Assembly: GCF_900964775.1 (NCBI RefSeq)
Contig: NC_041822.1
Coordinates: 3,086,001-3,150,000, forward strand
Length of the DNA: 64,000 bases
Reading direction: 5' to 3'
Source of the DNA: Scleropages formosus
Taxonomy: Eukaryota; Chordata; Actinopteri; Osteoglossiformes; Osteoglossidae
The position numbers and the translations under genes were made by a program. Below are positions 19,470 through 38,089 of the stretch, piece after piece (within the stretch, counting starts at the first letter, position 1; every line of letters begins with the position of its first letter). Below the pieces are notes generated by a model, which was not told the origin of the DNA, made no database searches, and was given only the letters and a program-made list of their open reading frames with translations.

Positions 19470-22196
19470 CAGGGACTCTCCACTATTCTGGCATTGCCCA
19501 GGGTGAGAGGCGGCGGGAGGGTGTGGGCTTATTAATAGCCCCCCAGTTCAGCCGCCATGTGTTGGAGTCTACCCAAGGTGAAAGAGAGGGTCGTCTCCCT
19601 GTGCCTTTGGGTCAGGGAACGGTCTCTCACTGTCATTTGTGCTTATGCGCCTAGCGGCAGTGCAGAGTACCCGGCCTTTTTAGAGTCCCTGGGGGGCGTG
19701 CTGGAAAGCGCTCCCACTGGGGACTCTGTCGTTCTACTGGGGGACTTAAACGCCCACGTGGGCAGCGACAGTGACACCTGGAGTGGCGTGACTGGGAGGA
19801 ACGGCCTCCCTGATCTGAACCCAAGTGGTGAGGTGTTATTGGATTTCTGTGCTAGTCACGGTTTGTCCATAACGAACACCATGTTCATGCATAAGGGTGT
19901 CCATCAGTGCACTTGGCACCAGGACACCCTAGGTCGGAGGTCGATGATCGACTTTGTAGTCGTTTCTTCTGACCTTCGGCCATATGTCTTGAACACTCGG
20001 GTGAAGAGAGGGGCTGAGCTATCAACTGAACACCACCTGGTGGTGAGTTGGATTCGATGGTGGGGGAAAAAGCTGGACAGACCTGGCAGGCCCAAACGCA
20101 TAGTGAGGGTCTGTTGGGAACGTTTGGTGGAGGCCCCTGTCAGCGAGCTTCAACCAGGTCCCGAGGGAGACTGGGGACATTGAGTCCGAATGGACTATGT
20201 TCCGCACCTCCATTGTCGGGGCGGCGGTTCGGAGCTGCGGCCATAAAATCTCCGGTGCCTGTCACGGCAGCAATCCCCGAACACAGTGGTGGATACCGGA
20301 GGTAAGGGATGCCGTCAAGCTGAAGAAGGAGTTCTATCGGGCCTGGCTGGCTCATGGGACTCCTGAAGCAGCTGACGGGTACCGGCGGGCCAGATGGAAC
20401 GCGGCTCTGGCAGTCGCCGCAGCAAAAACTTGGGCCTGGGAGGAGTTCGGTGAGGCCATGGAGGAAAACTTTCGGTCGGCCTCAAAGAGATTCTGGCAAA
20501 CCATCTGGCGACTCAGAAGGGGGAAGCGGTGTTCCACCAACACTGTTTACAGTGGAAGTGGTGCGTTGCTGACCTCAACTGAGGATGTCCTCAGGCAGTG
20601 GAAAGAGTACTTTGAGGATCTCCTCAATCCCTCCGACACGCCTTCCGTAGAGGAAGCTGAGGCAGGGGACTCGGAAGAGGGCTCGTCCATTACCCTGGCT
20701 GACGTTGCTGAGGTAGTCAAAAAACTCCTCGGTGGCAAGGCTCCGGGGGTGGATGAGATCCGCCCCGAGTTTCTCAAGTCTCTGGATGTTGTGGGGCTGT
20801 CTTGGCTGACACGCCTCTGCAGCATTGCGTGGAGTTCGAGGACAGTGCCTCTGGACTGGCAGACCGGAGTGGTGGTCCCTCTTTTTAAGAAGGGGGACTG
20901 GAGATTGTGTTCCAACTATAGGGGGACCACACTCCTTAGCCTCCCTGGGAAAGTCTATGCCGGGGTACTGGAGAGGAGAATCCGACCGATAGTCGAACCT
21001 CGGATCCAGGAGGAGCAATGCGGTTTTTGCCCTGGCCGTGGAACACTGGACCAGCTCTATACCCTCACTAGGGTGTTGGAGGGTTCATGGGAGTTTGCCC
21101 AACCAGTCCATATGTGTTTTGTGGACCTGGAGAAGGCATTCGACCGTGTCCCTCGTGGCATCCTGTGGGAGGTACTTCGGGATTATGGCGTTCAGGGCTC
21201 GCTGCTACGAGCTGTTCGTTCCCTGTATGACCGGAGTAGGAGCTTGGTTCGCATTGCTGGCAGTAAGTCAGACCTGTTCCTGGTGCATGTTGGACTCCGC
21301 CAGGGCTGCCCTTTGTCACCGATTGTGTTCATTATCTTCATGGACAGAATTTCTAGGCACAGCCAGGGAACGGAGGGTGTCTGTTTTGGTGACCACAGGA
21401 TCTCATCTTTGCTTTTTGCGGACGATGTGGTCCTGTTGGCTTCATCGAATCAACACTTACAGCGTGCACTGGAGAAGTTTGCAGCCAAGTGCGAAGCGGG
21501 AATGAGAATCATCAGCACCCCAAAATCCGAGGCCATGGTTCTCAGTCGGAAAAAGGTGGATTGCCCCCTCCGGGTTAGGGGGGAGTTGCTCCCTCAAGTG
21601 GAGGAGTTTAAGTATCTCGGGGTCTTGTTCACGAGTGAGGGAAAAATGGAGCGGCAGGTTGACAGATGGATCGATGCGGCGTCCGCAGTAATGCGGTCAT
21701 TGTACCGGTCTGTTGTGGTGAAGAGGGAGCTGAGTCGTAAGGCGAAGCTCTCAATTTACCGGTTGATCTACGTTCCTACCCTCACCTATGGTCATGAACT
21801 CTGGATCATGACCGAAAGAATGAGATCGCGGATACAAGTAGCAGAAATGAGTTTCCTCCGCAGAGTGGCTGGGCGCACCCTTAGGGATAGGGTGAGGAGC
21901 TCAGTCACCCAGGAGGAGCTCGGAGTAGAGCTGCTGCTCCTCCGCATCGAGAGGAGCCAGTTGAGGTGGCTCGGGCATTTGTTCCAGATGCCTCCTGGAC
22001 GCCTCCCTGGGGAGGTGTTCCGGGCATGTCCCACTGGGAGGAGGCCTGGGGGCAGACCCAGGACACGTTGGAGAGACTACGTCTCCCAGCTGGCCTGGGA
22101 ATGCCTTGGGGTTCCCCCAGAGGAGCTGGAGGAGGTGTGCGGGGAGAGGGAAGTCTCAGGGGCTCTGCTTGGACTACTGCCCCCGCGATCCTGTAA
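19470..22196 (+). mobile_element. Rex3-like (RTE clade) LINE, nearly complete ORF
   Basis: The apurinic-type endonuclease runs from about 19500 to 20170 ([37 protein letters not shown]). The reverse transcriptase frame runs from about 20197 to 22200 (667 codons) with KAPGVDEIRPEFL, FVDLEKAFDRVPRGI, RQGCPLSPIVF and FADDVVLLASS. The C-terminal LRWLGH...PTGRRPGGRPRTRWRDYV block is complete. The stretches 'tggcagaccggagtggtggt' and 'cagggctgccctttgtcacc' match the classical Rex3 primer regions as I remember them. Endonuclease and RT are in different frames, so at least one frameshift lies near 20170-20195. The RT frame is otherwise open, suggesting a fairly young copy. The usual 3' tail is absent (see findings). 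Confidence 0.85.
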
Positions 22197-22199
22197 GTA

Positions 22200-23065
22200 A
22201 TTTAATGATGAAAAAACTTACTGTTACAGGTCATGTTCAAAGAGAGTTTCACAAACAAAACAACAAAAAAAGTCTCACAACCGTTTCATATATTTACATG
22301 ATTTTTCTGTCCAAAGTCTCTTCAAAGAGAGACTTTTCAACTGCAGTAATTATAACTACTGAATAACCTTGATTTTCTATTGACCATCAAATACTGCATG
22401 AAATAGTATTTTAATTTCAAGCTGCCCGACTTTTTCTTTGTAAATGTACATTCAGCTTTGAGTCCTGTTTTCACATTGACCTGAAATCTGCAGTTGAGTA
22501 ATTTCATCAAATACGTCTTCATAACTTAAAAGACAAACAGCTGCAAATTACAGTTAAAATAATGGTGAGATGTATATTACACATAGGAGTAAGCACTAAA
22601 TAGATCACTTTCTAACTGACAGATTTTTGATTTTTTTTTTGATTTCCCATAATTTTGTTCTGTAGTTTTTGGGTGTCCAACTACTTTTTGTAATGTAAAT
22701 TCAGTCACTGTTTTCTTCATTTAATAATAAAACAGGACCGCAATACTCCTCATTTGACTGACATCATTTAGTCCCTCGTAACTGTTGTAGCATATTCATC
22801 TTCCTGGTAATATGAACTTGTGGAATGAAGGGTGCTGGTTCATTAACAATTTAGCATTGCTGCTGTATTACCACAGGGACCTGGACTTCTTGCTTCCTAA
22901 CCGCTGTTGCGAACTATGGCTAACATTCAAATTTGATTGCACAAATGGCAGTATTTTAATAACCACAAAATTCCATCACTGAGATAAAGTTAACTCCAGA
23001 ATATTAGTGCTGTCAATTTTTCAGTAAGTTACATAACATTAAAGATGTATTCTGAATATCAAGAT
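22200..23065. other. AT-rich intergenic sequence
   Basis: No gene or clear repeat is recognised. It lies between the Rex3-like LINE and a solo-LTR-like element. Confidence 0.4.
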
Positions 23066-23089
23066 ATATATATATGTATAGCTCCCAAG

Positions 23090-23431
23090 TGTCGCACCCA
23101 TGGCCAGGTATAAAAGAAGCTGCATCGACTCACTGGGTTGCGAAATCTCAAGGGGACCCACCCGCTTGGCTTGCGATTCAGCATAACTCCTTGAACACCC
23201 TTGTCCCTCTCCGTCCCTTTGTCCCTTGTTTTCGGACCTCTCAGCTTTATACCTCCTGCTTTGCCTGATTGTATTGGATACTCGTCACGTCCATCAGAAC
23301 CATGTTTGCACCTCGGAAGACCCATGCCCGTCCAAGACCATGATTCCAGTCTGCTGCCTTGTCAAGTCCCGAAATAAACGAACCTGCAATTGGGTCCACA
23401 CGTCACCTGTTTCTCGTCTGCATTTGTGACA
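23090..23431 (+). mobile_element. Solo LTR-like element (fossil)
   Basis: A 342-bp stretch with TG...CA ends that form short inverted termini (TGTCGCA and TGTGACA). It has a TATAAAAG box about 15 bases in and an AATAAA signal about 60 bases before the end, the layout of a retrotransposon LTR. The flanks are similar (ccaag and tcaag), compatible with a worn target duplication. No internal region or partner LTR is visible, so it is probably a solo LTR of a gypsy-like element. Family and age are not certain. Confidence 0.5.
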
Positions 23432-23464
23432 TCAAGTCCCAAGTGATAGCAATATCAGAAAGAA

Positions 23465-23720
23465 GGAGTGTGAGAAGATAGATAAGTACCCAGGGCTGAA
23501 AGAATAATTGGAACAGATGTGGAAGATGAAGTCCAGAGTGGTCCCAGTGGTACTAGGAGCACTGGGGGCTGTAACCCCCAAACTGGGAGAGAGGCTCCGG
23601 CAGATTCCGGGAGCAACATCTGAAGTCTCTGTCCAGAAGAGTGCTAGGAACAGCTAAGATACTTCACAGATCTTCGAACTCCAAGGCCTCTGGTAGAGGA
23701 GCCAAGCTTGAGGAAGACAC
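23465..23720 (+). mobile_element. 3' fragment of a LINE with conserved PVVLGALGAVTPKL tail
   Basis: Translation of about 23480-23645 gives EKIDKYPGLKE, a stop, then LEQMWKMKSRVVPVVLGALG followed by AVTPKLGERLRQIPGATSEV. This wording is, to my recollection, the C-terminal tail seen in many fish LINE polyproteins of the R2/NeSL-like group. Only this end is present and it contains a stop, so it is a dead fragment. The clade assignment is tentative. Confidence 0.45.
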
Positions 23721-24029
23721 ACACACACCACTCCAAGTGGGGGGTGAGAGGGAGATTTTTTACTTCATATATATATATGCATGTATAAATGTGTCTTAAT
23801 TTCAAAATGAAGATGATTTCATTTTAATATGTGTATAAATAACTTTAAATGACCACTATTTTGCCTACTGAGTTATAATATGTGTTTTAAGCACTATTTC
23901 CTTACAAGTTTTGTATTACTCCACTAGTTTGACTCCAGGAACATGACATACATTTTTTTTCAAATTTAATTATAAATCAGAGTCAGTACAACAACCACAT
24001 GTTATCGTAGTGTCGTGTTATTACATGAT

Positions 24030-24195
24030 TTTTACTCACTCGCTCACACTTATTTATGGAGTGCATTTCTTAGGGTCATGGTAGTCTGGAGACTATCCCA
24101 AAATCGATGGGTACTAAACTAGGAGGAGAACACCCTGGATGGGACACCAGTCCATCACAGTGTTCATTTCTCCTAAACTCATGTTCCTGTCTAGT
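24030..24195 (-). repeat. SINE/LINE-tail repeat, family D, reverse
   Basis: The stretch 'gagaacaccctggatgggacaccagtcc', whose core is GATGGGACACCAGTCCATCAC, is the reverse of a fish repeat that also appears in forward orientation at 25560-25945. Only the 3' half is recognisable. Confidence 0.5.
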
Positions 24196-24689
24196 GATGT
24201 CAGCTTTGGAGTGGGGAGGAATTTAGTCCCTAGTGCAATGATTATAGCGGTCCATGATAATTCCAGGTCTAATTTAGTTATTTAGTTTAAGTGCTCAAAT
24301 GAAAAAATAAAAAAGAGCACATTACAATGAAGAATCTATTATTTCAGGGTGACTTGAAGCAATATATACGATTTGCTCTAATATCCCCTTGACAGCTCTT
24401 TTAAACATTGCTGAGTAACTTACAATATATGTCCTGTGATACTGCATGCAATGATGCTGATGGACCCATGACATTTCCTGTGATACTTTATCATAAATCA
24501 TTTTTGTATATGAAATTTTAACCAACCACACCTATGTGCTTATAATTCCGACATATAACCCCGATAATGACTATTCAAGTTCAGCCTTATATTGTTGCAT
24601 TACCAGTAATTGGACCGATGTTTAAATGAGGGACAATGTAACATAAGAAGTGAATGCTATGTTCCACCCTCATGACTGAGGGTCAAGGA

Positions 24690-24955
24690 CCATGTGAGCA
24701 CTTGAGCTGACATCAATGTTGTGGGTATGTGCCTTCATGATTCACTTGGGTAGAGAAGCCACCAGAGGGACCCAAACCTTCACCTGGTGTGAGCAATCTA
24801 ACTATCCTGAGGTGCCTACAGGTCGTGTTTAGTGTCATCAATTCACTTGACCTGCATCTCTTTGGACTGTGGAAGGAAACCAGAGCACCAGGAAGAAGCC
24901 CACACAAACATGCAAACTCCACACAGAGCGAGCAGAAATCAAATCCATGTTCTCT
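24690..24955 (-). repeat. Partial SINE family A (reverse)
   Basis: The block 'ctttggactgtggaaggaaaccagagcac' (core TGGAAGGAAACCAGAG) and 'aactccacacagagcgag' identify the head half of family A. It abuts a complete copy starting at 24962 in the same orientation. Confidence 0.55.
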
Positions 24956-24961
24956 CAGACC

Positions 24962-25366
24962 ATTAAATTTATTTATTTATTTAGCAGATGCTTTTGTCCA
25001 AAGCAACTTCCAATGAACTCTATGTAGTGTTATCAGCCCACACACCTTATTCACCAAGGTGACTTACACTGCTAGATACACTACTTGCAATGGGTCACTC
25101 ATCCATACATCAGTGGAACACACACACTCTCTCTGTCACTCACACACTATGGGTGAACCTGAACAGCATGTCTTTGGACCGTGGGAGGAAACCAGAGCAC
25201 TCGAAGGAAACCCACGCAGACTCCACACAGACCGAGTGGGGATTAAACCCACGTCCTGTTGCACCACACAGGGACTGTGAGACAGCAACGCTACTCACTG
25301 TGCCACCGTGCGGCACACCCAGGCACTGTGAGGTGGCAGAGCTACTTGCTACACCACTGCGCCACC
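24962..25366 (-). repeat. SINE family A, near-complete (reverse)
   Basis: Reverse copy of the family at 3112-3450: the tail (tttatttagcagatgctttt) comes first, then 'actctatgtagtgttatcag', and the tRNA-like head with 'gggattaaacccacgtcc' last. The head end carries an extra partial duplication (tgccaccgtgcggcac followed by a second tgcgccacc), suggesting dimerisation or SINE-into-SINE insertion. Confidence 0.75.
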
Positions 25367-25559
25367 GATAAAATAAAAACAGTAAAAACTGAAAAGAAGA
25401 CAATTAACTACATCAAAATCATTCTTAAAGTCATGCAAATACAATAAAGGCATCTGATAGCAATTCCAATTTGTTATTATGCTCAGATCCACATATGAAG
25501 TAAAAATAAATTTAAAAAAAAAAAGAGAATTAAAAACAAAAATTTACTAAATATTTGTA

Positions 25560-25748
25560 GGTGACAGAGAGGGTAGCGCTGCTACCTCAAAGTTCTTGGG
25601 CTGTTGAGGCACAGGTTTGAATCCAGTTCAGTCTCTGAGGAGCTTCCATGTTCTCCCTATGTCTTTATGGGTTTCCCCAAGTTGCTCTGGTTTTTTCCCC
25701 GCAGTGCAAAGAGAAACATCTCAGAATAACGGGAGACTACATTTCCTG

Positions 25749-25830
<82 letters not shown>

Positions 25831-25945
25831 CTATCCTGCGACAGATTGGCATCCTCTCCAAGGTGTACTCGTTCTGGCCTTCGGCCCAGTTGTTCCGGGA
25901 TAGGCTCCAGACTGCCACAACCCTGACAAGCACGAGTGAATGAGT
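25560..25945 (+). repeat. SINE family D with internal (GT)n
   Basis: It begins with a tRNA-like head (gtagcgctgctacctcaaag, B-box GGTTTGAATCCAG), is interrupted by a long GT array, and ends with 'ggataggctccagactgcc' and a (GAGTGAAT)n tail. The body before and after the GT array belongs together. Confidence 0.6.
25751..25829. repeat. (GT)n microsatellite
   Basis: Nearly 40 GT units inside SINE family D. Likely highly variable in length between individuals. Confidence 0.95.
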
Positions 25946-26099
25946 GAATGAGTGAGTGACTACTGACTGGGTATTTGTCTCATAAATGTATGAGTTGCAT
26001 ATCTGAAAATATTGCTAAACATTTTTCAGTTTTACCCCCCCTCAGTTTTGATAACCTCTTGTCCTGTTTAGGGTTGCACCAATCCAAAACCTTCACCAG

Positions 26100-26296
26100 A
26101 TTACACACACAGTTTGAAACCACTTGTCCTGAGCAGGGTCTCAGCAAACAGTAGCCTAACCTGGCAACACAAGGCACAAGGCTGGAGGGGGAGGGGACAC
26201 ACCCAAGATGGGACACCAGTCCACCACAAGGCACCCCAAGCAGGACTTGAACCCTAGACCCACCACAAAGCAAAACCAGGCGTGCCACCTCCTCCC
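26100..26296 (-). repeat. SINE family B (copy 4, reverse)
   Basis: Reverse copy: 'gaaaccacttgtcctgagca' at its start and 'gcgtgccacctcctcccggg' at its end. It is followed after a few bases by a second reverse copy. Confidence 0.75.
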
Positions 26297-26302
26297 GGGA
26301 TT

Positions 26303-26515
26303 ACACACACACATTTTCTGAGCCGCTTGTCCCATTTGGGGTCACGGGGAGCCAGAGCCTAACCTGGCAACACAGGGCATAAGGGGAGGGAACACACCCA
26401 GGATGGGACACCAGGCTGTCGCAAGGCACCCCAAGCAGGACTCAAACCCCAGACCCACCAGAGAGCAGGACCCAGTCCAACCCACTGCGCCACTGCACCA
26501 CCACGCCCTCCGCCA
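26303..26515 (-). repeat. SINE family B (copy 5, reverse)
   Basis: Second reverse copy in direct succession, better preserved than the first ('gagccgcttgtcccatttgg', 'cccactgcgccactgc'). The pair share the junction sequence 'ccgggattacacacac' and 'ccgggattaca', so one may have inserted beside the other at the same short target. Confidence 0.8.
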
Positions 26516-26754
26516 ACCCGGGATTACATTTTTTTTTTTTTTAATTTCCAGTAACTTAAAACTAGACCTAATTTCAATGTGGTTTCAAATTAATAAAAGA
26601 AAATAAAAGTTTTGCAGGGTGTTGCATCCAGGATATTCCCTGCCCTATGCCCTGTGTTTCTAACATACGCACCATTCCAGTAACCCTGAACAGGATGAGT
26701 GAATGATGAATATGGACTATATATCTGTGAAGATTCTCAATCATCCAGGTCATG

Positions 26755-26852
26755 GTATATCTAAAAAACGAAGCTAAAAACGAAGCTAAAACAAAGGCAA
26801 CTGGACAACAAGTCCAGTTGCCTTTGTTTTAGCTTTGTTTTTTAGATATTAA
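26755..26852. repeat. Long near-perfect hairpin (foldback)
   Basis: Two arms that are reverse complements meet at a 5-base loop. The inner stem is 24 perfect pairs (AAGCTAAAACAAAGGCAACT... against its complement). An outer stem of about 14 pairs (ATATCTAAAAAACG / TGTTTTTTAGATAT) is offset by a 12-base duplication (AAGCTAAAAACG) in the left arm. It carries no coding sequence. Confidence 0.85.
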
Positions 26853-26876
26853 ATATGGACTATAGTATTACTGTGA

Positions 26877-27083
26877 GGGGGGCGTGGTGGCGCAATGGGT
26901 TGGCCTGGGTCCTACTCTCCGCTGGGTCTGGGGTTCGAGTCCCGCTTGGGGTGCCTTGCGACGGACTGACGTCCCGTCCTGGGTGTGCCCCCTCCCCCTC
27001 CAGCCTTACGCCCTGAGTTGCCGGGTTAGGCTCCGGTTCACCGCAACCCCATATGGGACAAGCGGTTTAGTAAGTGTGTGTAT
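26877..27083 (+). repeat. SINE family B (copy 6)
   Basis: Forward copy with ggcgtggtggcgcaatgggtt at its start, a perfect GGTTCGAGTCCCGC B-box and 'gggacaagcggttt' near its end. Confidence 0.85.
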
Positions 27084-27613
27084 TACTGTGAAGTTTTTAA
27101 TTCATTATAACTTGCACAAGGGATGTCTGTATTATTAAACCCTTGTTGATCAATGCAGCGGTAAAAGCAGTTTTGATTTACAAACAAATCTAGTTACGAA
27201 TAGACTTGTGATGAGGAAAGGACCCAGTCTAGATGGATAAGGTTAGACTGCTTTGACTTCCTAGATAAAGAATTAATAGAGCAGTTAAATTAATGCTCTG
27301 TTGGTGCAACAGCTCTTTAATTCTAGTGGTGCACTGATACGCTATGATGAATTCCTGGCTAAACACAAGACACACGTTACCCAAAAGAAATTCACCTCGA
27401 CTTTTTGATGCAATACCCTCAGTTGTTATCATGCTGTTAAAAAACAACAACCTTCTTTAAGACCCCGCCACCCAAGACATGGATCTGTGTTTCTCTGCTA
27501 TAGGGCAGATGTGTTTCTAACCAAGTATTTACAGAAATAAAAGCGATCAGAACCTTGTAAAGGGATATTGTTACAGTGCCATATGTGGCCCCATACTGGG
27601 ATAGATTTATCCC

Positions 27614-27800
27614 CCGGGGGGTGTGATAGCACGACGGGTTTGGCCAGTGTCTGCTGTGTGGCAGAGCTGGAGCTCGAGCGCTGCTTGGGGTGCCTTGCGA
27701 CGGACTGGCCTCCCTTCCTGGGTGTGACCCCTGTGTTGCCGGGTTAGGCTCTGGCTCGCTGCGACCCCACTTGGAACAAGCGGTTGTGGATAATGGTAGC
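27614..27800 (+). repeat. SINE family B (copy 7, diverged)
   Basis: Forward copy with a degraded head (gtgtgatagcacgacgggtt) and B-box, but clear 'tgccttgcgacggactgg' and 'gaacaagcggttgtgg' blocks. Confidence 0.7.
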
Positions 27801-28440
27801 TGGATGGACTGCAATAAAGAAGACATTATAAGTACTGTATTGTAGCATACATTAATACCTGCATTATAAATTTACAGCTCACTGTCTTACAACATAAAAT
27901 TATTTGTACAATCACTAAAAAAAGCATAATACAAAGAACATTATGTCGTTGATGAATAAAAAAGCAATATTAAAAGCATCAGGGAGTGTTAAGGTTTATT
28001 TAAATTTCATTTACTACAACCTGATGCTGTGTCCTATGCCATTCAAGAAAGAATCAACACAGAAAAAGATCATAGTATTTTCTAGGATTACTTCAGTAAT
28101 AAAACAATTTATATTTTTTCCTCCAATTATAATGGTTTTAAAGGCCATTAAAGTACAAAAACAGAAGAAACAGGGGCTTTTATCTTTTTTTTTTTTAAAG
28201 AAGGTTTTGCCCTACTTTGTGTTTCAAAAGAAGTGTTTTTGTCTAGGAGGGTTTGTCTGGACCCCATTCTACTCACCATCCTAACTTTTTAATTTGTTTT
28301 TGTTAGTAAAGTTAAAGGATTAACAGAGCGGGCGACTTGATCAAGAACACATACATTTATATCCTTAAATTCGTACTTTTTCTTTGATTAACATTGTGAC
28401 GCTTCCGTCTAAAGTCTAACCTGCACAGCGTCGTTAATTT
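27801..28440. other. AT-rich intergenic sequence before DCAF12
   Basis: Nothing is recognised apart from short T and A runs. The 113-codon open frame at 27943-28284 is Lys/Phe/Ile-rich, lacks any family signature and is judged fortuitous. Confidence 0.45.
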
Positions 28441-28995
28441 TTAAACCAAATCTTCAAAGCGCTCGCACACCCGCTTTAAATTTCTCTCGGGGACGCGCAC
28501 GCAGTTGCGAGAGCGAGGACGTTTGACCTTGTATTTGTTTGCGTTTGCGTTCACTGCGCCTGCGCACGGCCTTGCCGTTCGGGACGCGGTGCTCAAAGAC
28601 AGTTAATGATCAGAGAAAAGGGGAACGGTAGATGTATCGAATAGGTGTTCGACTGAGAGGAGGGGTTTTTATTGCCGCGATTACCGGGGACTAGAGAAAG
28701 GCACACATTATTAATTTAGTAAGGAGCGTTTGACTTTTTAGAGTACCGGAGGTGGGAGGGGGGCAAGCGGATCTAGGATTCTGGATAAACACAGCTAGCT
28801 ACTGATCGCAAGCCCGACTCGTATCCCCTCATTTGAGCTAGCGCTTCTTCTTGCTAGGTGGCTACACGGCCGCCCTTGAGTCACGGAGAAGCGCTTCACG
28901 TCGGCCAGTATAACTACCGAAACGCCATTATATGATCCAGTGTCCGGCGACAGTGTTGCCCTCCATGTGGGTAAGGGATCTGTGTGTGTCGGATT
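28440..28995 (+). promoter_or_regulatory. dcaf12: DCAF12 promoter and 5' leader region
   Basis: CpG density rises sharply at about 28450-28620 (gggacgcgcacgcagttgcg, tgcgcctgcgcacggcc, the latter resembling an NRF1 site GCGCCTGCGCA). It stays moderate up to the start codon. No TATA box is evident. This is the expected housekeeping-type promoter of DCAF12; the exact start site cannot be read. Confidence 0.55.
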
Positions 28996-36121
<7,126 letters not shown>

Positions 36122-37560
36122 TCTTCTGGGCTGCACCCTCCATATCTTTTTCCTCACCCCCTTCCTTCCTCAGTCATTACCTTCCTTTTGTCGCTGTCCT
36201 AAATCATACCACTTATTAGTGGTGATTCTCTTGTCCCTTTTTGTTTTTTTTAGGGATTTCACACTGCTTCTGTCCCTTTTCATGTCTTAACTGCTTTTCA
36301 GACTTCGGGTAATGATCACTAACATGTCTTACATTTAAAAGTTCTCTCACAACATTTTAGATGCTTCCACTCAGTTTTGAAGGTTGCTTTTTGTTACATA
36401 AGTATTGAATTTGAATTCTCCATGAGGGATTTCTTTCTCTTCTGCTCCCTTTACGCTGTTCAGTGAAACAGAGCTGTTGTGCAGGGGGGCATAGGAGAAG
36501 CCAAAACGTGAACTTTGAAGGACACGGCTCAACCTGTTTCCTGGACTGAAAAAGAACTTACAATGGGGGAAAACAAGCATCAGGAAAACCATGAGAAACA
36601 GCAGAGTCCTAATATTAAACATTTTTCAGCGACCACATCTTTAGGGATGTAATGTATTATGGTTTTGTGTTTGCTTAGAGAAAAGGGTATTTCCTTGTTT
36701 TAAGTATGTTTTGTGTGGAAGCATTGTTGGTGGCTAGATATGTGTGGTCTGCATTCAAGGTGACTCCATCCCCCTACTTCCTCCCCTCATTAAGGACTGA
36801 ATTACATATTTCTTCCTCCTCCATTTGTAAGGAAGAGACATTTTAAAAGCTGAGCTCAACCTTGATTTAATTAAGTACCTTTTCACCATCTGTAGTTTTA
36901 TATATATTTTTAACTTGCCCATCTGCACTTTGGAGCGTGAGAAATCAGAGTGTGGGTTGACCACGGTGTCACTGTGTGCAAATGGTTGACTAGGTGCCCC
37001 ATTTTCCTCTGGCCTTGACATTTTGCAGCACTCTGTCTTGCTGCTTTAAAGTGGGACCATGTCACAGGAGGAACACGTTGAAAAATGCCTCCCAGAAAAC
37101 TGAAAGAACAATAAGGTGCTTAAAATCATGATCTCGACTCCCCCCTCCCCCCCCCCCAGCCTTTTAATTGTACAGAAATTTGACTTAATCCTCTATTTGA
37201 CCTGATATTAAAGGGTTACTGTTATATGTATTGTATTATTACTACTGTAATCATTATTACTACTATTTATTACAGCCCCTCCAACCATTTTCAACAAGTA
37301 CCACCAGTAGTCACCCTAGCCCTAGGCGTTGTGCTTTCCTGTTTTTCGGGACAGTGTTCTTAGTGTCGAGTAGTTCCAGTGAGGGAAGAGCTTTTACCTG
37401 TAACTCTTCCGTTCGGTGACCAGAAATTGGACTGTCATTCATTACTTTGGTAGGCCTCAGTCTTTCTGTGAAAGACTAACCTTGGCTGACAACACCCCAC
37501 CCCAAGTGTTAAACTTTTCATGAAGTTACTTGTATAATAAAGCAGAAACACACTATGTAA
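36122..37560 (+). other. dcaf12: DCAF12 3' untranslated region
   Basis: About 1.4 kb from the stop codon to the first strong AATAAA. It contains a C-rich run near 37140-37160 and Alu-free unique sequence. Open frames within it are short and unrelated to known families. Confidence 0.55.
37536..37541 (+). terminator. dcaf12: DCAF12 polyadenylation signal
   Basis: AATAAA in 'gtataataaagcag', about 1.4 kb after the stop codon, in keeping with the long 3' UTR usual for DCAF12. A second AATAAA at about 37745 is an alternative. Confidence 0.5.
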
Positions 37561-38089
37561 CAACCATGTATGAGATAACATCACTTTTTAAAATTAATTT
37601 TATATATATGTGTATGTGCAAAAAATGGCATATGCATAGAATTATATGTATATGTCTGAAAAAAATATGTAGACAAACATCTTTATTTTGGTGGTGTCCT
37701 CTTTTTCTATATTACATCAAATGTTTTTACAATATATGGAGTATGAATAAATTATACAACATCCAGTAATGCAGGCCATAAAAATCTTTGACTACTGATG
37801 TTTTCCTACTGCAGTGGCTTATTTTGCTCATTTGATACTGTAATAAAGGGTATATATCAATTTGTGGAACTCAGATTTCAATTAACATTCATTTTGGCAG
37901 AGCATCTTTTTAAGAAAATGCATAATTCATTATTTATCCATTCCCAGAACTGGATATTTTACTGGAAGTACTATTACTTTTCTAAGGGCACCTTGGGGTG
38001 GGGGTGGGGGCTCTCCTGGAACTTAAACACGCAACCTGAGGTTACAGAAATGTGGGTTTTACCACTACGTTACTAAAACGCTGTAATTA

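Noticed and set aside
20547-21018. Minus-strand frames of 120-147 codons inside the Rex3-like LINE
   Set aside because: Shadows of the GC-rich reverse transcriptase frame on the plus strand.
25755-25830. Cys-Val or Thr-His repeat 'proteins'
   Set aside because: Translations of GT/CA microsatellites.
27943-28284. 113-codon plus-strand frame before DCAF12
   Set aside because: AT-rich, Lys/Phe/Ile-biased, no homology signature and no promoter.
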